Origin: Desulfobulbaceae bacterium
GTDB taxonomy: Bacteria; Desulfobacterota; Desulfobulbia; Desulfobulbales; SURF-16
Assembly: GCA_024763495.1 (NCBI GenBank)
Contig: JANTFJ010000165.1
Span: 1-6,152 of the forward strand
Reading direction: 5' to 3'
DNA length: 6,152 bases
The notes beneath the pieces were generated by a model, which was not told where the DNA came from, did not search any database, and was given only the letters and a program-made list of their open reading frames with translations. Positions 1 through 5,174 of this stretch are shown piece after piece. The position numbers and the translations under genes are program-made. The first letter of the stretch is position 1, and every line of letters begins with the position of its first letter.

Positions 1-113
1 GTGCCGTAGATTTTCGTGATCAGGTCGGCGCAGCGTATTAGTCATACGTAAGCCGGATTGATCGCGGAAATATGCGGTGCCCTGTGAGCAGTTACCCCTC
101 AGGATAACTTAAC
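1..113. other. Leader region upstream of the response regulator; no complete gene
   Basis: No complete gene is visible. One + strand frame is open from position 3 to a TAG at 39-41 and could encode the last 12 residues of an upstream protein (AVDFRDQVGAAY), but this is too short to identify. A degenerate family-2 repeat lies at about 81-97. I see no clear sigma-70 or sigma-54 promoter. Confidence 0.4.
81..97 (-). repeat. Degenerate copy of family-2 repeat (GTAACYGYTCAC)
   Basis: Read on the minus strand this segment gives GTAACTGCTCACAGGG. It resembles the GTAACCGTTCTCCAG and ATAACCGTTCACCGG copies found at 5556-5570 and 5649-5661. The match is partial, so membership is tentative. Confidence 0.35.
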
Positions 114-119
114 AGGAGG
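114..119 (+). promoter_or_regulatory. Ribosome binding site of the response regulator
   Basis: A perfect AGGAGG lies five bases before the ATG at 125. This fixes the start and supports the roughly 18-residue tail that precedes the receiver domain. Confidence 0.85.
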
Positions 120-124
120 AGCCC

Positions 125-1516
125 ATGGGGGCTTATCGTCAGCAAAAAAAATCTTCCATAAAATTATCTGCTCAAGATAAGAAAATTCTTATTGTTGATG
201 ATGATCCGCAGATTCTTATCGGCCTGAAAAAAGTTGTCGCTAAACAGGGCTTTGAGACTGAAACCGCAGCGTCCGGCGAACTTGCTTTGAAGATTATTGA
301 AGAGGCAAGTCCTTTTATGGTTCTTCTTGATCTCAGGTTGGATGGTTCACTTGACGGACTTGAGCTGCTGGCCATGATTAAAGAGTCTCGTCCGGAAATT
401 AAAGTAGTAATGATCAGCGGACAGAGAGATATTCATGGCGTGGTTGAGGCGATGAAATCCGGTGCCCTTGATTATCTTGAAAAACCGGTTGATTTTACCC
501 GCTTGATTGATATTTTGCAGTCCAGTCTCTCCCTTGACGCGAATCCATTTGCCGCCTGTGGCGATGTCCTTGATGATTTTATCCTCACTGACGATAAAAT
601 GCGCAAGATTGCCGAGATAATTCAGCGGCTTGCGCTTAAATCTGATATTACTGTTCTGGTTTTGGGGGAGAGCGGTACCGGTAAAAATTTTCTCTGCCGC
701 AAAATTCACGAATTGAGCCCCAGAAAAGATTTCCCCTACGTTCAGATCGGCTGTTCAAATATCCCGGAAATGCTCTTTGAAAGCGAACTTTTTGGTCATG
801 AAAAAGGTTCTTTTACCGATGCCAAGGCTGCCAAGAAAGGTTTGATAGAAATGGCTCAGGGGGGGACGGTTCTGCTTGATGAAATTGGTGAGATGCCTTA
901 TCCCTTTCAGGCCAAGATTCTAAGTCTGCTGGAGGAAAAACGTTTTCGCCGGGTAGGTTCCCTGCGGGATATTCATGCCGATGTTAAACTCCTGGCCGCA
1001 ACCAATCGCAATCTGCATCAACTTGTTCAGGATAAAAAATTTCGGCTGGATCTTTTTTATCGGCTTAATGTCGCTACTATCGAACTTCCTCCCTTACGGG
1101 AAAGAATCAATGATATTCCCCTTCTTGTAAATATTTTTCTGAAAAATTTTGGCGAGAAGTATCAGTGTCCCGGTAAAATTGTTGCTCCGGCCGCTATGGA
1201 GATGTTGAAAAGCTACAGTTGGCCGGGGAATATAAGGCAGTTAAAAAATCTTATCGAAAAGATGGTTGTTTTGTCTGACGAGCAGGTGATAAGCATTGAG
1301 GAGCTGAGTTCCAACCTGTTGACCCAGCAGCAGGTAGAGGCGGAAAAGATGAATCAACCTGAAATGCCTGCTGATCTGTCCCTGGAGGCGATGGAGGAAA
1401 AATATATTCGAACTGCTATGAAGCTCTCCGGGGGAAATCAGCGAAAAGCCGCAGATTTATTAAAAATATCCAGGGATACTCTGCGATACAGATTGAAGAA
1501 ACTTCAAATCAGATAG
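125..1516 (+). CDS. NtrC-family sigma-54-dependent response regulator
   Basis: This is a two-component response regulator that should activate sigma-54 RNA polymerase when phosphorylated. Domains in order: receiver (about 19-135) with acidic pocket D25-D27, predicted phospho-acceptor D69 (LLDLRL) and conserved K120-P121; AAA+ domain (about 150-385) with Walker A GESGTGK at 181-187, Walker B GGTVLLDE at 246-253, sensor I ATNR at 292-295, arginine-finger candidates R307 and R313, and sensor II-type WPGNIRQLKN at 366-375; and a Fis-type helix-turn-helix at about 425-463 (GNQRKAADLLKISRDTLRYRL). The length of 463 residues is normal for the family. The sigma-54-contacting GAFTGA loop reads GSFTDA at 228-233, but every ATPase motif is intact, so the protein is probably active. 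The partner histidine kinase is not in the window and the target genes are unknown. The start is set by a strong AGGAGG. Confidence 0.95.
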   Translation: MGAYRQQKKSSIKLSAQDKKILIVDDDPQILIGLKKVVAKQGFETETAASGELALKIIEEASPFMVLLDLRLDGSLDGLELLAMIKESRPEIKVVMISGQRDIHGVVEAMKSGALDYLEKPVDFTRLIDILQSSLSLDANPFAACGDVLDDFILTDDKMRKIAEIIQRLALKSDITVLVLGESGTGKNFLCRKIHELSPRKDFPYVQIGCSNIPEMLFESELFGHEKGSFTDAKAAKKGLIEMAQGGTVLLDEIGEMPYPFQAKILSLLEEKRFRRVGSLRDIHADVKLLAATNRNLHQLVQDKKFRLDLFYRLNVATIELPPLRERINDIPLLVNIFLKNFGEKYQCPGKIVAPAAMEMLKSYSWPGNIRQLKNLIEKMVVLSDEQVISIEELSSNLLTQQQVEAEKMNQPEMPADLSLEAMEEKYIRTAMKLSGGNQRKAADLLKISRDTLRYRLKKLQIR

Positions 1517-1530
1517 AGCTTCAGGCCCTT

Positions 1531-1550
1531 TGCCTTATATTCGTTCATTT
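1531..1550 (+). repeat. Short direct repeat, copy 1
   Basis: TGCCTTATATTCGTTCATT matches 18 of 19 bases at 2515-2533. Both copies sit next to a family-1 repeat end (1588-1615 here, 2566-2586 there), so it belongs to a larger composite unit. It lies 14 bases after the response-regulator stop codon. Confidence 0.65.
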
Positions 1551-1551
1551 G

Positions 1552-1587
1552 GCCCTGCGCCGCATACTGGTGCCATGTAAGCAGGGC
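1552..1587. repeat. Hairpin in the convergent gap
   Basis: GCCCTGC at 1552-1558 pairs perfectly with GCAGGGC at 1581-1587 across a 22-base loop. Neither strand has a U-tract after it, so it is not a standard intrinsic terminator. It lies between convergent stop codons and may still slow transcription or protect RNA ends. Confidence 0.5.
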
Positions 1588-1615
1588 AAAATGTCTATTC
1601 TCGGACAACCTCTCC
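1588..1615 (-). repeat. Family-1 repeat, solo end A
   Basis: The minus strand carries TGTCCGAGAATAGACATTTT, identical over 20 bases to the left end of the palindromic element at 2567-2705. It is preceded by GGAGAGGT instead of AGGAGGC. It ends 11 bases beyond the pilZ stop codon. No partner inverted end is found nearby, so it looks like a solitary element end. Confidence 0.75.
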
Positions 1616-1626
1616 GGCTGATGATA

Positions 1627-1992
1627 TTAATTGTTTTGCCTGGAAAAATTCCTGATAAAATATTTTAGCTGAGATTTTTTTTGATGGTTTATTTTCTGGA
1701 AACAGAGACCAATTTTTATTCGCTGAGCAGATTCGCTGCCTTGGTCATTTCTCTGCCAGATTAATTTAACCGGCAGGTCGCTAACTCCCCAGAAATCTTC
1801 CTGGCAAAGAATGCTTATTTCCTCTGGTTGAAGCGATCTGTTTTTGTCATTGTCATAGCTTAGGGCAATCCCCCCCAGACTGACGTCATCTACTTGACAG
1901 ACAATATGCTGTGAATTTGCCCAGGCCATCGCCTTTATATTGTGGGCAACCTTGAAGCGGACAAAGGCTCGTTTTTCTATTAAATCTTCCAT
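1627..1992 (-). CDS. Single-domain PilZ protein (probable c-di-GMP receptor)
   Basis: The protein has 121 residues, the size of a stand-alone PilZ domain. It carries both signature ligand-binding motifs: RxxxR at R8-R12 (KRAFVRF) and DxSxxG at D36-V-S-L-G-G41. PilZ proteins bind cyclic di-GMP and pass the signal to motility, polysaccharide or regulatory partners; the partner is not evident here. There is no signal peptide or membrane segment, so it should be cytosolic. ATG 1992 is the first start in a frame that stays open further upstream without another start codon. No good Shine-Dalgarno precedes it, so translation may be weak. The gene is monocistronic, convergent with the response regulator, and has a perfect AT-rich palindrome about 40 bases upstream. 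Confidence 0.85.
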   Translation of the reverse strand: MEDLIEKRAFVRFKVAHNIKAMAWANSQHIVCQVDDVSLGGIALSYDNDKNRSLQPEEISILCQEDFWGVSDLPVKLIWQRNDQGSESAQRIKIGLCFQKINHQKKSQLKYFIRNFSRQNN

Positions 1993-2031
1993 GAAATGAG
2001 TTGAGTTAAGGTGTTTGTCAGAGGTGAAGTC

Positions 2032-2056
2032 ATCATTTTTTATTGCAAAAAATGAT
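2032..2056. promoter_or_regulatory. Perfect 10-bp palindrome upstream of pilZ
   Basis: ATCATTTTTT (2032-2041) and AAAAAATGAT (2047-2056) are exact inverted complements around the 5-base loop ATTGC. The palindrome ends about 40 bases before the pilZ ATG, inside its probable leader or promoter. It could be an operator or a leader hairpin. With no G-C-rich stem it is a poor terminator. The role is inferred from position only. Confidence 0.45.
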
Positions 2057-2375
2057 CCGTATCTGTATTGCTGTAGATTATCTTTTTTACTCTCAAGTTT
2101 TTTTTAATTATCAGTTCCTTAATTATTGGTATTTTTATTGGTAGCCTTACACCGAAAAGACAGTTGCTCAACACAAAAACAATAGACTGAGAAATTCTTT
2201 TAAATTAGGTTGGTTATGTCTGCCGACTAGCTATTTTTATACTTCGGGGTGATGTTTAAAAGTTACTGGGAATCTTGAGGCATTTTCAGGTTTCAGCCGG
2301 GTAGTTTTTTTAAATTAGAGGAGAAGATTAATAAGACAAACATAACGGGAAATAAAATCAGGCGGCTGTCTCGCT

Positions 2376-2390
2376 GCCTGTAAATCAGGC
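2376..2390. repeat. Small perfect hairpin GCCTG-TAAAT-CAGGC
   Basis: This is a perfect 5-bp stem with a 5-base loop inside the repeat-rich gap. It has no U-tract and no adjacent gene end, so no function is assigned. Confidence 0.35.
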
Positions 2391-2424
2391 ATTTGGTGAA
2401 TTTAGGGCCTTTTGCCGCAGCTGG

Positions 2425-2439
2425 GAGGCTGTTTGAGAT
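2425..2439 (+). repeat. Family-1 repeat, degenerate solo end B
   Basis: GAGGCTGTTTGAGAT differs from the family-1 end GAGGCTGTCCGAGAAT by two C-to-T changes and a slightly different end. It is preceded by CTGG, the same tetramer that precedes the copy at 4384. No inverted partner is seen. Confidence 0.5.
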
Positions 2440-2495
2440 ACTTTTGGGTGTGTACTCCTGTGCAGGGACTGGTTTTCGGGTGTGGGCAATGTGCC

Positions 2496-2520
2496 GTCTG
2501 TAACCGTTCTCCAGTGCCTT
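2496..2520 (+). repeat. Family-2 repeat, intact copy
   Basis: This 25-base segment contains GTAACCGTTCTCCAGTGCC. It matches the reverse complement of 5593-5617 at 24 of 25 positions, which is far beyond chance. It runs directly into the second copy of the short direct repeat (2515-2533), showing that several repeat modules are joined here. Confidence 0.75.
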
Positions 2521-2533
2521 AGATTCGTTCATT
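2515..2533 (+). repeat. Short direct repeat, copy 2
   Basis: TGCCTTAGATTCGTTCATT matches 1531-1549 with a single mismatch. It overlaps the end of the family-2 copy and lies 33 bases before the first MITE-like element. Confidence 0.65.
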
Positions 2534-2566
2534 CGGAGTCTCGTCCCTCGCTTACATCTGGGCCAG

Positions 2567-2705
2567 GAGGCTGTCCGAGAATAGACATTTTTTCACAAAT
2601 CAAGGCATTTTGAAAAAATAAGCATAGCCATATAGTTGATATTGCGAGCATTATTTTTTCAAAATAACACAGAGTTGGGGGAAAAGGGCATTCTCGGACA
2701 GCCTC
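2567..2705. mobile_element. MITE-like palindromic element 1 (139 bp, family-1 ends)
   Basis: The ends are perfect inverted repeats: GAGGCTGTCCGAGAAT at 2567-2582 and its complement at 2690-2705. The match reaches 18 bp if the flanking AG/CT is counted (2565-2707). An inner 15-bp pair, ATTTTGAAAAAATAA at 2607-2621 and its complement at 2651-2665, is also perfect, so the whole element can fold into one long interrupted hairpin. It encodes nothing. The flanks are CCAG on the left and CTAG on the right, a possible 4-base target duplication with one change. Solo copies of its ends occur at 1588-1615, 2425-2439 and 4383-4400. I infer a non-autonomous transposon remnant; no transposase is in the window. 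Confidence 0.7.
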
Positions 2706-2709
2706 CTAG

Positions 2710-2866
2710 GGCTGCCTATTACCCACATCTTTCTAATCCAAGCGGCCTATACTTAAGCCATTGAATTTTCGTAGTCAGCAAAAGAGACAAGTGGTCATCA
2801 GTGGACGGCTGACATGCTTGTAATTTGTTGATTTTGCGATAGGTACATTGTGGGTAACAGGCAGTC
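2710..2866. mobile_element. MITE-like palindromic element 2 (157 bp) flanked by CTAG
   Basis: The left end GGCTGCCTATTACCCACA (2710-2727) is the inverted complement of 2849-2866, apart from two transition differences. The element is bounded on both sides by CTAG (2706-2709 and 2867-2870), which fits a 4-base target duplication; because CTAG is itself palindromic, it could instead be part of longer ends. An internal pair GTCAGC/GCTGAC (2774-2779, 2808-2813) supports an extended hairpin. There is no coding capacity. The left CTAG is also the right flank of element 1, so the two sit head to tail at one CTAG site. The end sequence differs from element 1, so this is a separate family. Confidence 0.7.
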
Positions 2867-2916
2867 CTAGGGTACAAATAAACGAGGTAGGCGCAGGCAC
2901 TGATATGAAGTATCTT

Positions 2917-2927
2917 TGAACAGTTAC
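2917..2927 (-). repeat. Degenerate family-2 core upstream of the PPTase gene
   Basis: The minus strand reads GTAACTGTTCA, close to the family-2 core GTAACCGTTC. It is only 11 bases long, so it may be a chance match. It ends 10 bases before the chosen start codon of the next gene. Confidence 0.3.
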
Positions 2928-2937
2928 AGCAATTATA

Positions 2938-3696
2938 ATGATAGCAGATTTAACCCCTGAAATAAAAAAGATGTTTTCCTGTCTTGCCCGTCAACTTTTT
3001 GCAGTGGCCAGGGTAGATCTCCGACTTCTTCGTTATAAACGGCAAAAGGTTTCAGGCAATTGGCAGGATTTGTTTCTAGCTCCAGTTGAAAGGAGTCAAT
3101 TTGCCGGATTTCAGCTGGCTAAACGACAGAATGAATGGCTGGGAGGCAGAATCAGTGTTAAGGCGGCAGTTGCTTCTTTACGTGAAGAAGAGAATGTTGC
3201 CGGGCCTCAAATAATAGTATCGGTGGCTAAAAGCGGGCGGCCTTTTCTGGCAGACAGTTTTACTGTCGCGGACAGGGAAATCAGTATCTCTCTTTCTCAC
3301 AGTAAAAATATTGCCGTGGGGCTGGCGGCCCCCTGTCTCTGCGGAATTGATATCCAGGAAATTCGACCTGTGGTGTCCCGGGTCAGGGAACATTTTTCAA
3401 CTGCGGCTGAATGTGATCTCCTGGCCCAAAGTCCCGTAACCTCTTTTTTAACGCCTGATTTTCGTTTGAGTCTTCTCTGGGCCGCTAAAGAGGCATTGAT
3501 GAAAACCTTTGATCTCTCTCCTTTATTGTTTTTTTCTGAAATTAATTTGAGAAGTGTTGAATCGGCGGCAAACTCCGGAGTGAGTTTTTTGTTTTCCTGT
3601 GAGCGGGATGGAGAGCTGCTCCCCATGAGTTGTCGGGTGTTTGCTTTTATAATCGAAAATTATGCCTTTGCCTGCTGTCTGCATGGAGTTGAGTGA
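2938..3696 (+). CDS. Sfp-type 4'-phosphopantetheinyl transferase
   Basis: The enzyme should transfer 4'-phosphopantetheine from coenzyme A to a serine of an acyl or peptidyl carrier protein. Family motifs are in order: NEWLGGRISVK at 65-75, GRPFL at 100-104, SISLSHSKN at 116-124, GIDIQEIRP at 136-144 with metal-binding D138, and LWAAKEALMK at 180-189 with catalytic E185 and K189. The length (252 residues) suits the Sfp class, which is larger than AcpS. The position equal to Sfp E109 is Q140 (GIDIQ instead of GIDIE), a substitution that some active members may tolerate. No carrier protein or synthase is visible. ATG 2938 is the first start after an in-frame stop at 2917, but it lacks a Shine-Dalgarno; M12 (2971) is an alternative. 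The stop is one base before the Crp/Fnr start, implying coupled translation. Confidence 0.85.
   Translation: MIADLTPEIKKMFSCLARQLFAVARVDLRLLRYKRQKVSGNWQDLFLAPVERSQFAGFQLAKRQNEWLGGRISVKAAVASLREEENVAGPQIIVSVAKSGRPFLADSFTVADREISISLSHSKNIAVGLAAPCLCGIDIQEIRPVVSRVREHFSTAAECDLLAQSPVTSFLTPDFRLSLLWAAKEALMKTFDLSPLLFFSEINLRSVESAANSGVSFLFSCERDGELLPMSCRVFAFIIENYAFACCLHGVE
3685..3688 (+). promoter_or_regulatory. Ribosome binding site that selects the Crp/Fnr start
   Basis: GGAG inside the last codons of the transferase gene lies nine bases before ATG 3698. The earlier in-frame ATGs at 3662 and 3683 have no comparable site, and 3698 aligns best with family N-termini. Confidence 0.55.
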
Positions 3697-3697
3697 A

Positions 3698-4378
3698 ATG
3701 ATTATCGAAGAGCTTGAAAAAATTTCTCTTTTCCAGGGGTTAACCCGGGAACATTACGCCGAGCTTGGCAAAATCGTGGTTGATCGGCAACTGCAGCGCG
3801 GTCAGTTTATTTTTTATGAGGGTGATGATGCTGCCGGCTTTTATGTTGTTATTTCCGGTAGGGTAAAAATTTATAAATTATCCTTTGAAGGCAAGGAGCA
3901 GATTCTTCACATCCTGGGGCAGGGAGAACCCTTTGCCGAGGTAGCGGTTTTTTCAGGTACGGTATATCCTGCTAATGCCATGGCCCTGGAAAAAAGCAGA
4001 ATTTTCTTCTTTGCCAAGGATGCTTTTGTCCGGCTTATCGGTCAAAACCCCTCTCTGTCCATGAATATGCTGGCCACTCTTTCCCTGCGGTTAAAGCAGT
4101 TTACTCATATGATTGAGGCCCTGTCTTTAAAAGAGGTGCCTGGCCGCCTGGCTGCTTATTTACTTTTGTTAAGCAGGCAAAATGAGAGTAATAAGTCAGT
4201 AAAGCTGAATGTTACCAAGACCCAGTTAGCCAGTCTTCTGGGGACTATTCCGGAAACCCTCTCCCGGATTTTGACCAGGATGAATAAACAGCAGTTTATA
4301 GAGAGCAGGGGGGCGGCAATTACCCTGCTTGACCTTGACGGCCTGAATGATCTGGCCAATGGTTTGAGGAAATTATAG
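3698..4378 (+). CDS. Crp/Fnr-family transcriptional regulator
   Basis: With start 3698 the protein has 226 residues. An N-terminal cyclic-nucleotide-binding-type beta-barrel (about 10-125, with GQFIFYEGDDAAGFYVVISGRV at 35-56) is followed by a long dimerisation helix and a C-terminal winged helix-turn-helix. The recognition helix IPETLSRIL at 184-192 has the E-x-x-S-R pattern of FNR, which in FNR reads TTGAT-type half-sites, instead of the CRP pattern. There is no N-terminal cysteine cluster, so an FNR-type iron-sulfur oxygen sensor is unlikely. The arginine that binds cAMP phosphate in CRP is missing (GTVYPANA at 87-94), so cAMP is also unlikely. A haem, NO or redox-type signal as in DNR or HcpR relatives is possible but unproven. 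It is probably co-transcribed with the transferase gene, whose stop codon is one base upstream. Confidence 0.88.
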   Translation: MIIEELEKISLFQGLTREHYAELGKIVVDRQLQRGQFIFYEGDDAAGFYVVISGRVKIYKLSFEGKEQILHILGQGEPFAEVAVFSGTVYPANAMALEKSRIFFFAKDAFVRLIGQNPSLSMNMLATLSLRLKQFTHMIEALSLKEVPGRLAAYLLLLSRQNESNKSVKLNVTKTQLASLLGTIPETLSRILTRMNKQQFIESRGAAITLLDLDGLNDLANGLRKL

Positions 4379-4445
4379 CCCTGGGAGATTGTCCGAGAAT
4401 TAACCTTCCCTGATTTTCAACTTCAGGTTGCAGGCACAGCCGGCC
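4379..4445. other. Convergent intergenic gap without a clear terminator
   Basis: Besides the family-1 end it holds a weak hairpin, CCTGA/TCAGG (about 4409-4427, 9-base loop), without a U-tract on either strand. I cannot assign a standard terminator for either the Crp/Fnr gene or the glycosylase gene. Confidence 0.4.
4383..4400 (+). repeat. Family-1 repeat, solo end E
   Basis: GGGAGATTGTCCGAGAAT matches the family-1 end at 15 of 16 core bases. It starts four bases after the Crp/Fnr stop codon, in the gap between convergent genes. No inverted partner is nearby. Confidence 0.65.
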
Positions 4446-5114
4446 TTAAACATACAGAGGTTCAATTTTGTGTAACGGGCATGCGTCGCAGAGAGGATTA
4501 TTTTTTTTGCAGAATTCTTTGCCCAGCCTGACCAGCAGGGCGTGATATTCGTTGAATAACCGGCTGTCGTGCGGCAAATTTGTCATGAACAGTTCCTGCA
4601 TTTCAGTATAATCGGTTTCCTCGCCGACCAGGCCGTGACGAAGTAGAACCCGCCAGGTATAGGTATCAATGACAAAAATGGGTTTTTCCCCGGCGTAAAG
4701 CAGGATGGAGTCAGCGGTTTCCGGCCCGATCCCTTTGACGGTTAACAGCTTTTGCCGCAGGCTTATTGTATCTTCGTTAAAAAAATCGGCCAGAATTTTA
4801 TCTTCGGAATAATTAGGGTCAGCTTCGCAGATCAGCAGGTCAAGCAGATTTTTCAGTCGTCTGGCCTTGAGATTGTAATAACCGGAAGGTTTGATTTTTT
4901 CGGCCAGCACTTCCCGGGGCAGGGCGTGTAAAAGCGGAAGAGAAAGAAGATTGTCTTCTTTAAGGTTATCCAGGGCGCGGCTGACATTCTGCCAGTTGGT
5001 ATTTTGAGTCAGAACCGCGCCGACAATTACCTCAAAAACCGAATCAGCCGGCCACCAGTGTTGGGGGCCGAAATGATCATGGAGAATTTTATAAATTTTT
5101 TGCAGGTCAGCCAC
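4446..5114 (-). CDS. HhH-GPD DNA glycosylase, MagIII/endonuclease III-like
   Basis: This is a base-excision repair glycosylase of the helix-hairpin-helix GPD superfamily, 222 residues long. The helix-hairpin-helix is LLTVKGIGPETADSILLYA (123-141) and the catalytic aspartate is D150 (VIDTYTWR). The N-terminal motifs HWWPADSVFEVIVGAVLTQNT (19-39) and IKPSGYYNLKARRL (74-87) resemble Helicobacter MagIII, a 3-methyladenine glycosylase, more than E. coli Nth. The AP-lyase lysine of Nth is replaced by E132, so it is probably monofunctional, releasing the damaged base without cutting the backbone. The C-terminus has C202, C209 and C212 in Nth-like C-x6-C-x2-C spacing, but the fourth cluster cysteine is absent (E218). 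The start is GTG at 5114, forced by a stop 10 bases upstream, and no Shine-Dalgarno is evident. It probably follows the membrane-protein gene in one transcript. Confidence 0.85.
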   Translation of the reverse strand: MADLQKIYKILHDHFGPQHWWPADSVFEVIVGAVLTQNTNWQNVSRALDNLKEDNLLSLPLLHALPREVLAEKIKPSGYYNLKARRLKNLLDLLICEADPNYSEDKILADFFNEDTISLRQKLLTVKGIGPETADSILLYAGEKPIFVIDTYTWRVLLRHGLVGEETDYTEMQELFMTNLPHDSRLFNEYHALLVRLGKEFCKKNNPLCDACPLHKIEPLYV

Positions 5115-5132
5115 AGCTAGAATCTATTCAGG

Positions 5133-5174
5133 AGGTCAGTAGTCATGAGTTTAACAGAAAAACTGACCTTTTTT
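5133..5174 (+). terminator. Hairpin with T-tract between membrane-protein and glycosylase genes
   Basis: AGGTCAGT (5133-5140) pairs perfectly with ACTGACCT (5162-5169), followed by a six-T run (5169-5174). This looks like an intrinsic terminator read on the + strand, although the loop of 21 bases is long. No + strand gene ends nearby, so it may block antisense transcription. On the minus strand it is a hairpin between two co-directional genes, with its T-tract on the wrong side. Confidence 0.45.

Larger units (their letters stand above)
1993..2937. other. Gene-poor, repeat-rich intergenic region
   Basis: I see no convincing gene in these 945 bases. The part at 2060-2290 is AT-rich with T-runs and presumably includes the pilZ promoter. 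The part at 2360-2870 is a string of repeats: a small hairpin (2376-2390), degenerate and intact family-1 ends, a family-2 copy, and two MITE-like palindromes. Positions 2871-2937 lead into the phosphopantetheinyl transferase gene. The only longer reading frame (2532-2293, minus) starts inside a repeat and has no ribosome binding site. Confidence 0.7.

Noticed and set aside
347..709. Minus-strand frame of 120 codons opposite the response regulator
   Set aside because: It is antisense to the conserved receiver and AAA+ coding sequence and shows no family features, so it is a shadow frame.
1568..1583. TGGTGCCATGTAAGCA as a possible sigma-54 promoter
   Set aside because: The GG and GC spacing fits but the -12 element lacks TTGC, it lies within a hairpin, and no + strand gene follows.
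2293..2532. Minus-strand frame of 79 codons with a hydrophobic C-terminus
   Set aside because: It starts inside a dispersed repeat, crosses several other repeats, has no ribosome binding site and shows no recognisable domain.
1993..2937. CRISPR array or phage attachment site in the repeat-rich gap
   Set aside because: The repeats are mostly inverted and unevenly spaced, without regular spacers, and no cas, integrase or tRNA gene is present.
3662..3697. Longer Crp/Fnr start at ATG 3662 or 3683
   Set aside because: The extra residues overlap the transferase C-terminus, lack a ribosome site and add nothing family-like; ATG 3698 has GGAG upstream.
4379..4445. Bidirectional intrinsic terminator between the convergent genes
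   Set aside because: The only stem, CCTGA/TCAGG, is weak and neither strand has a U-tract after it.
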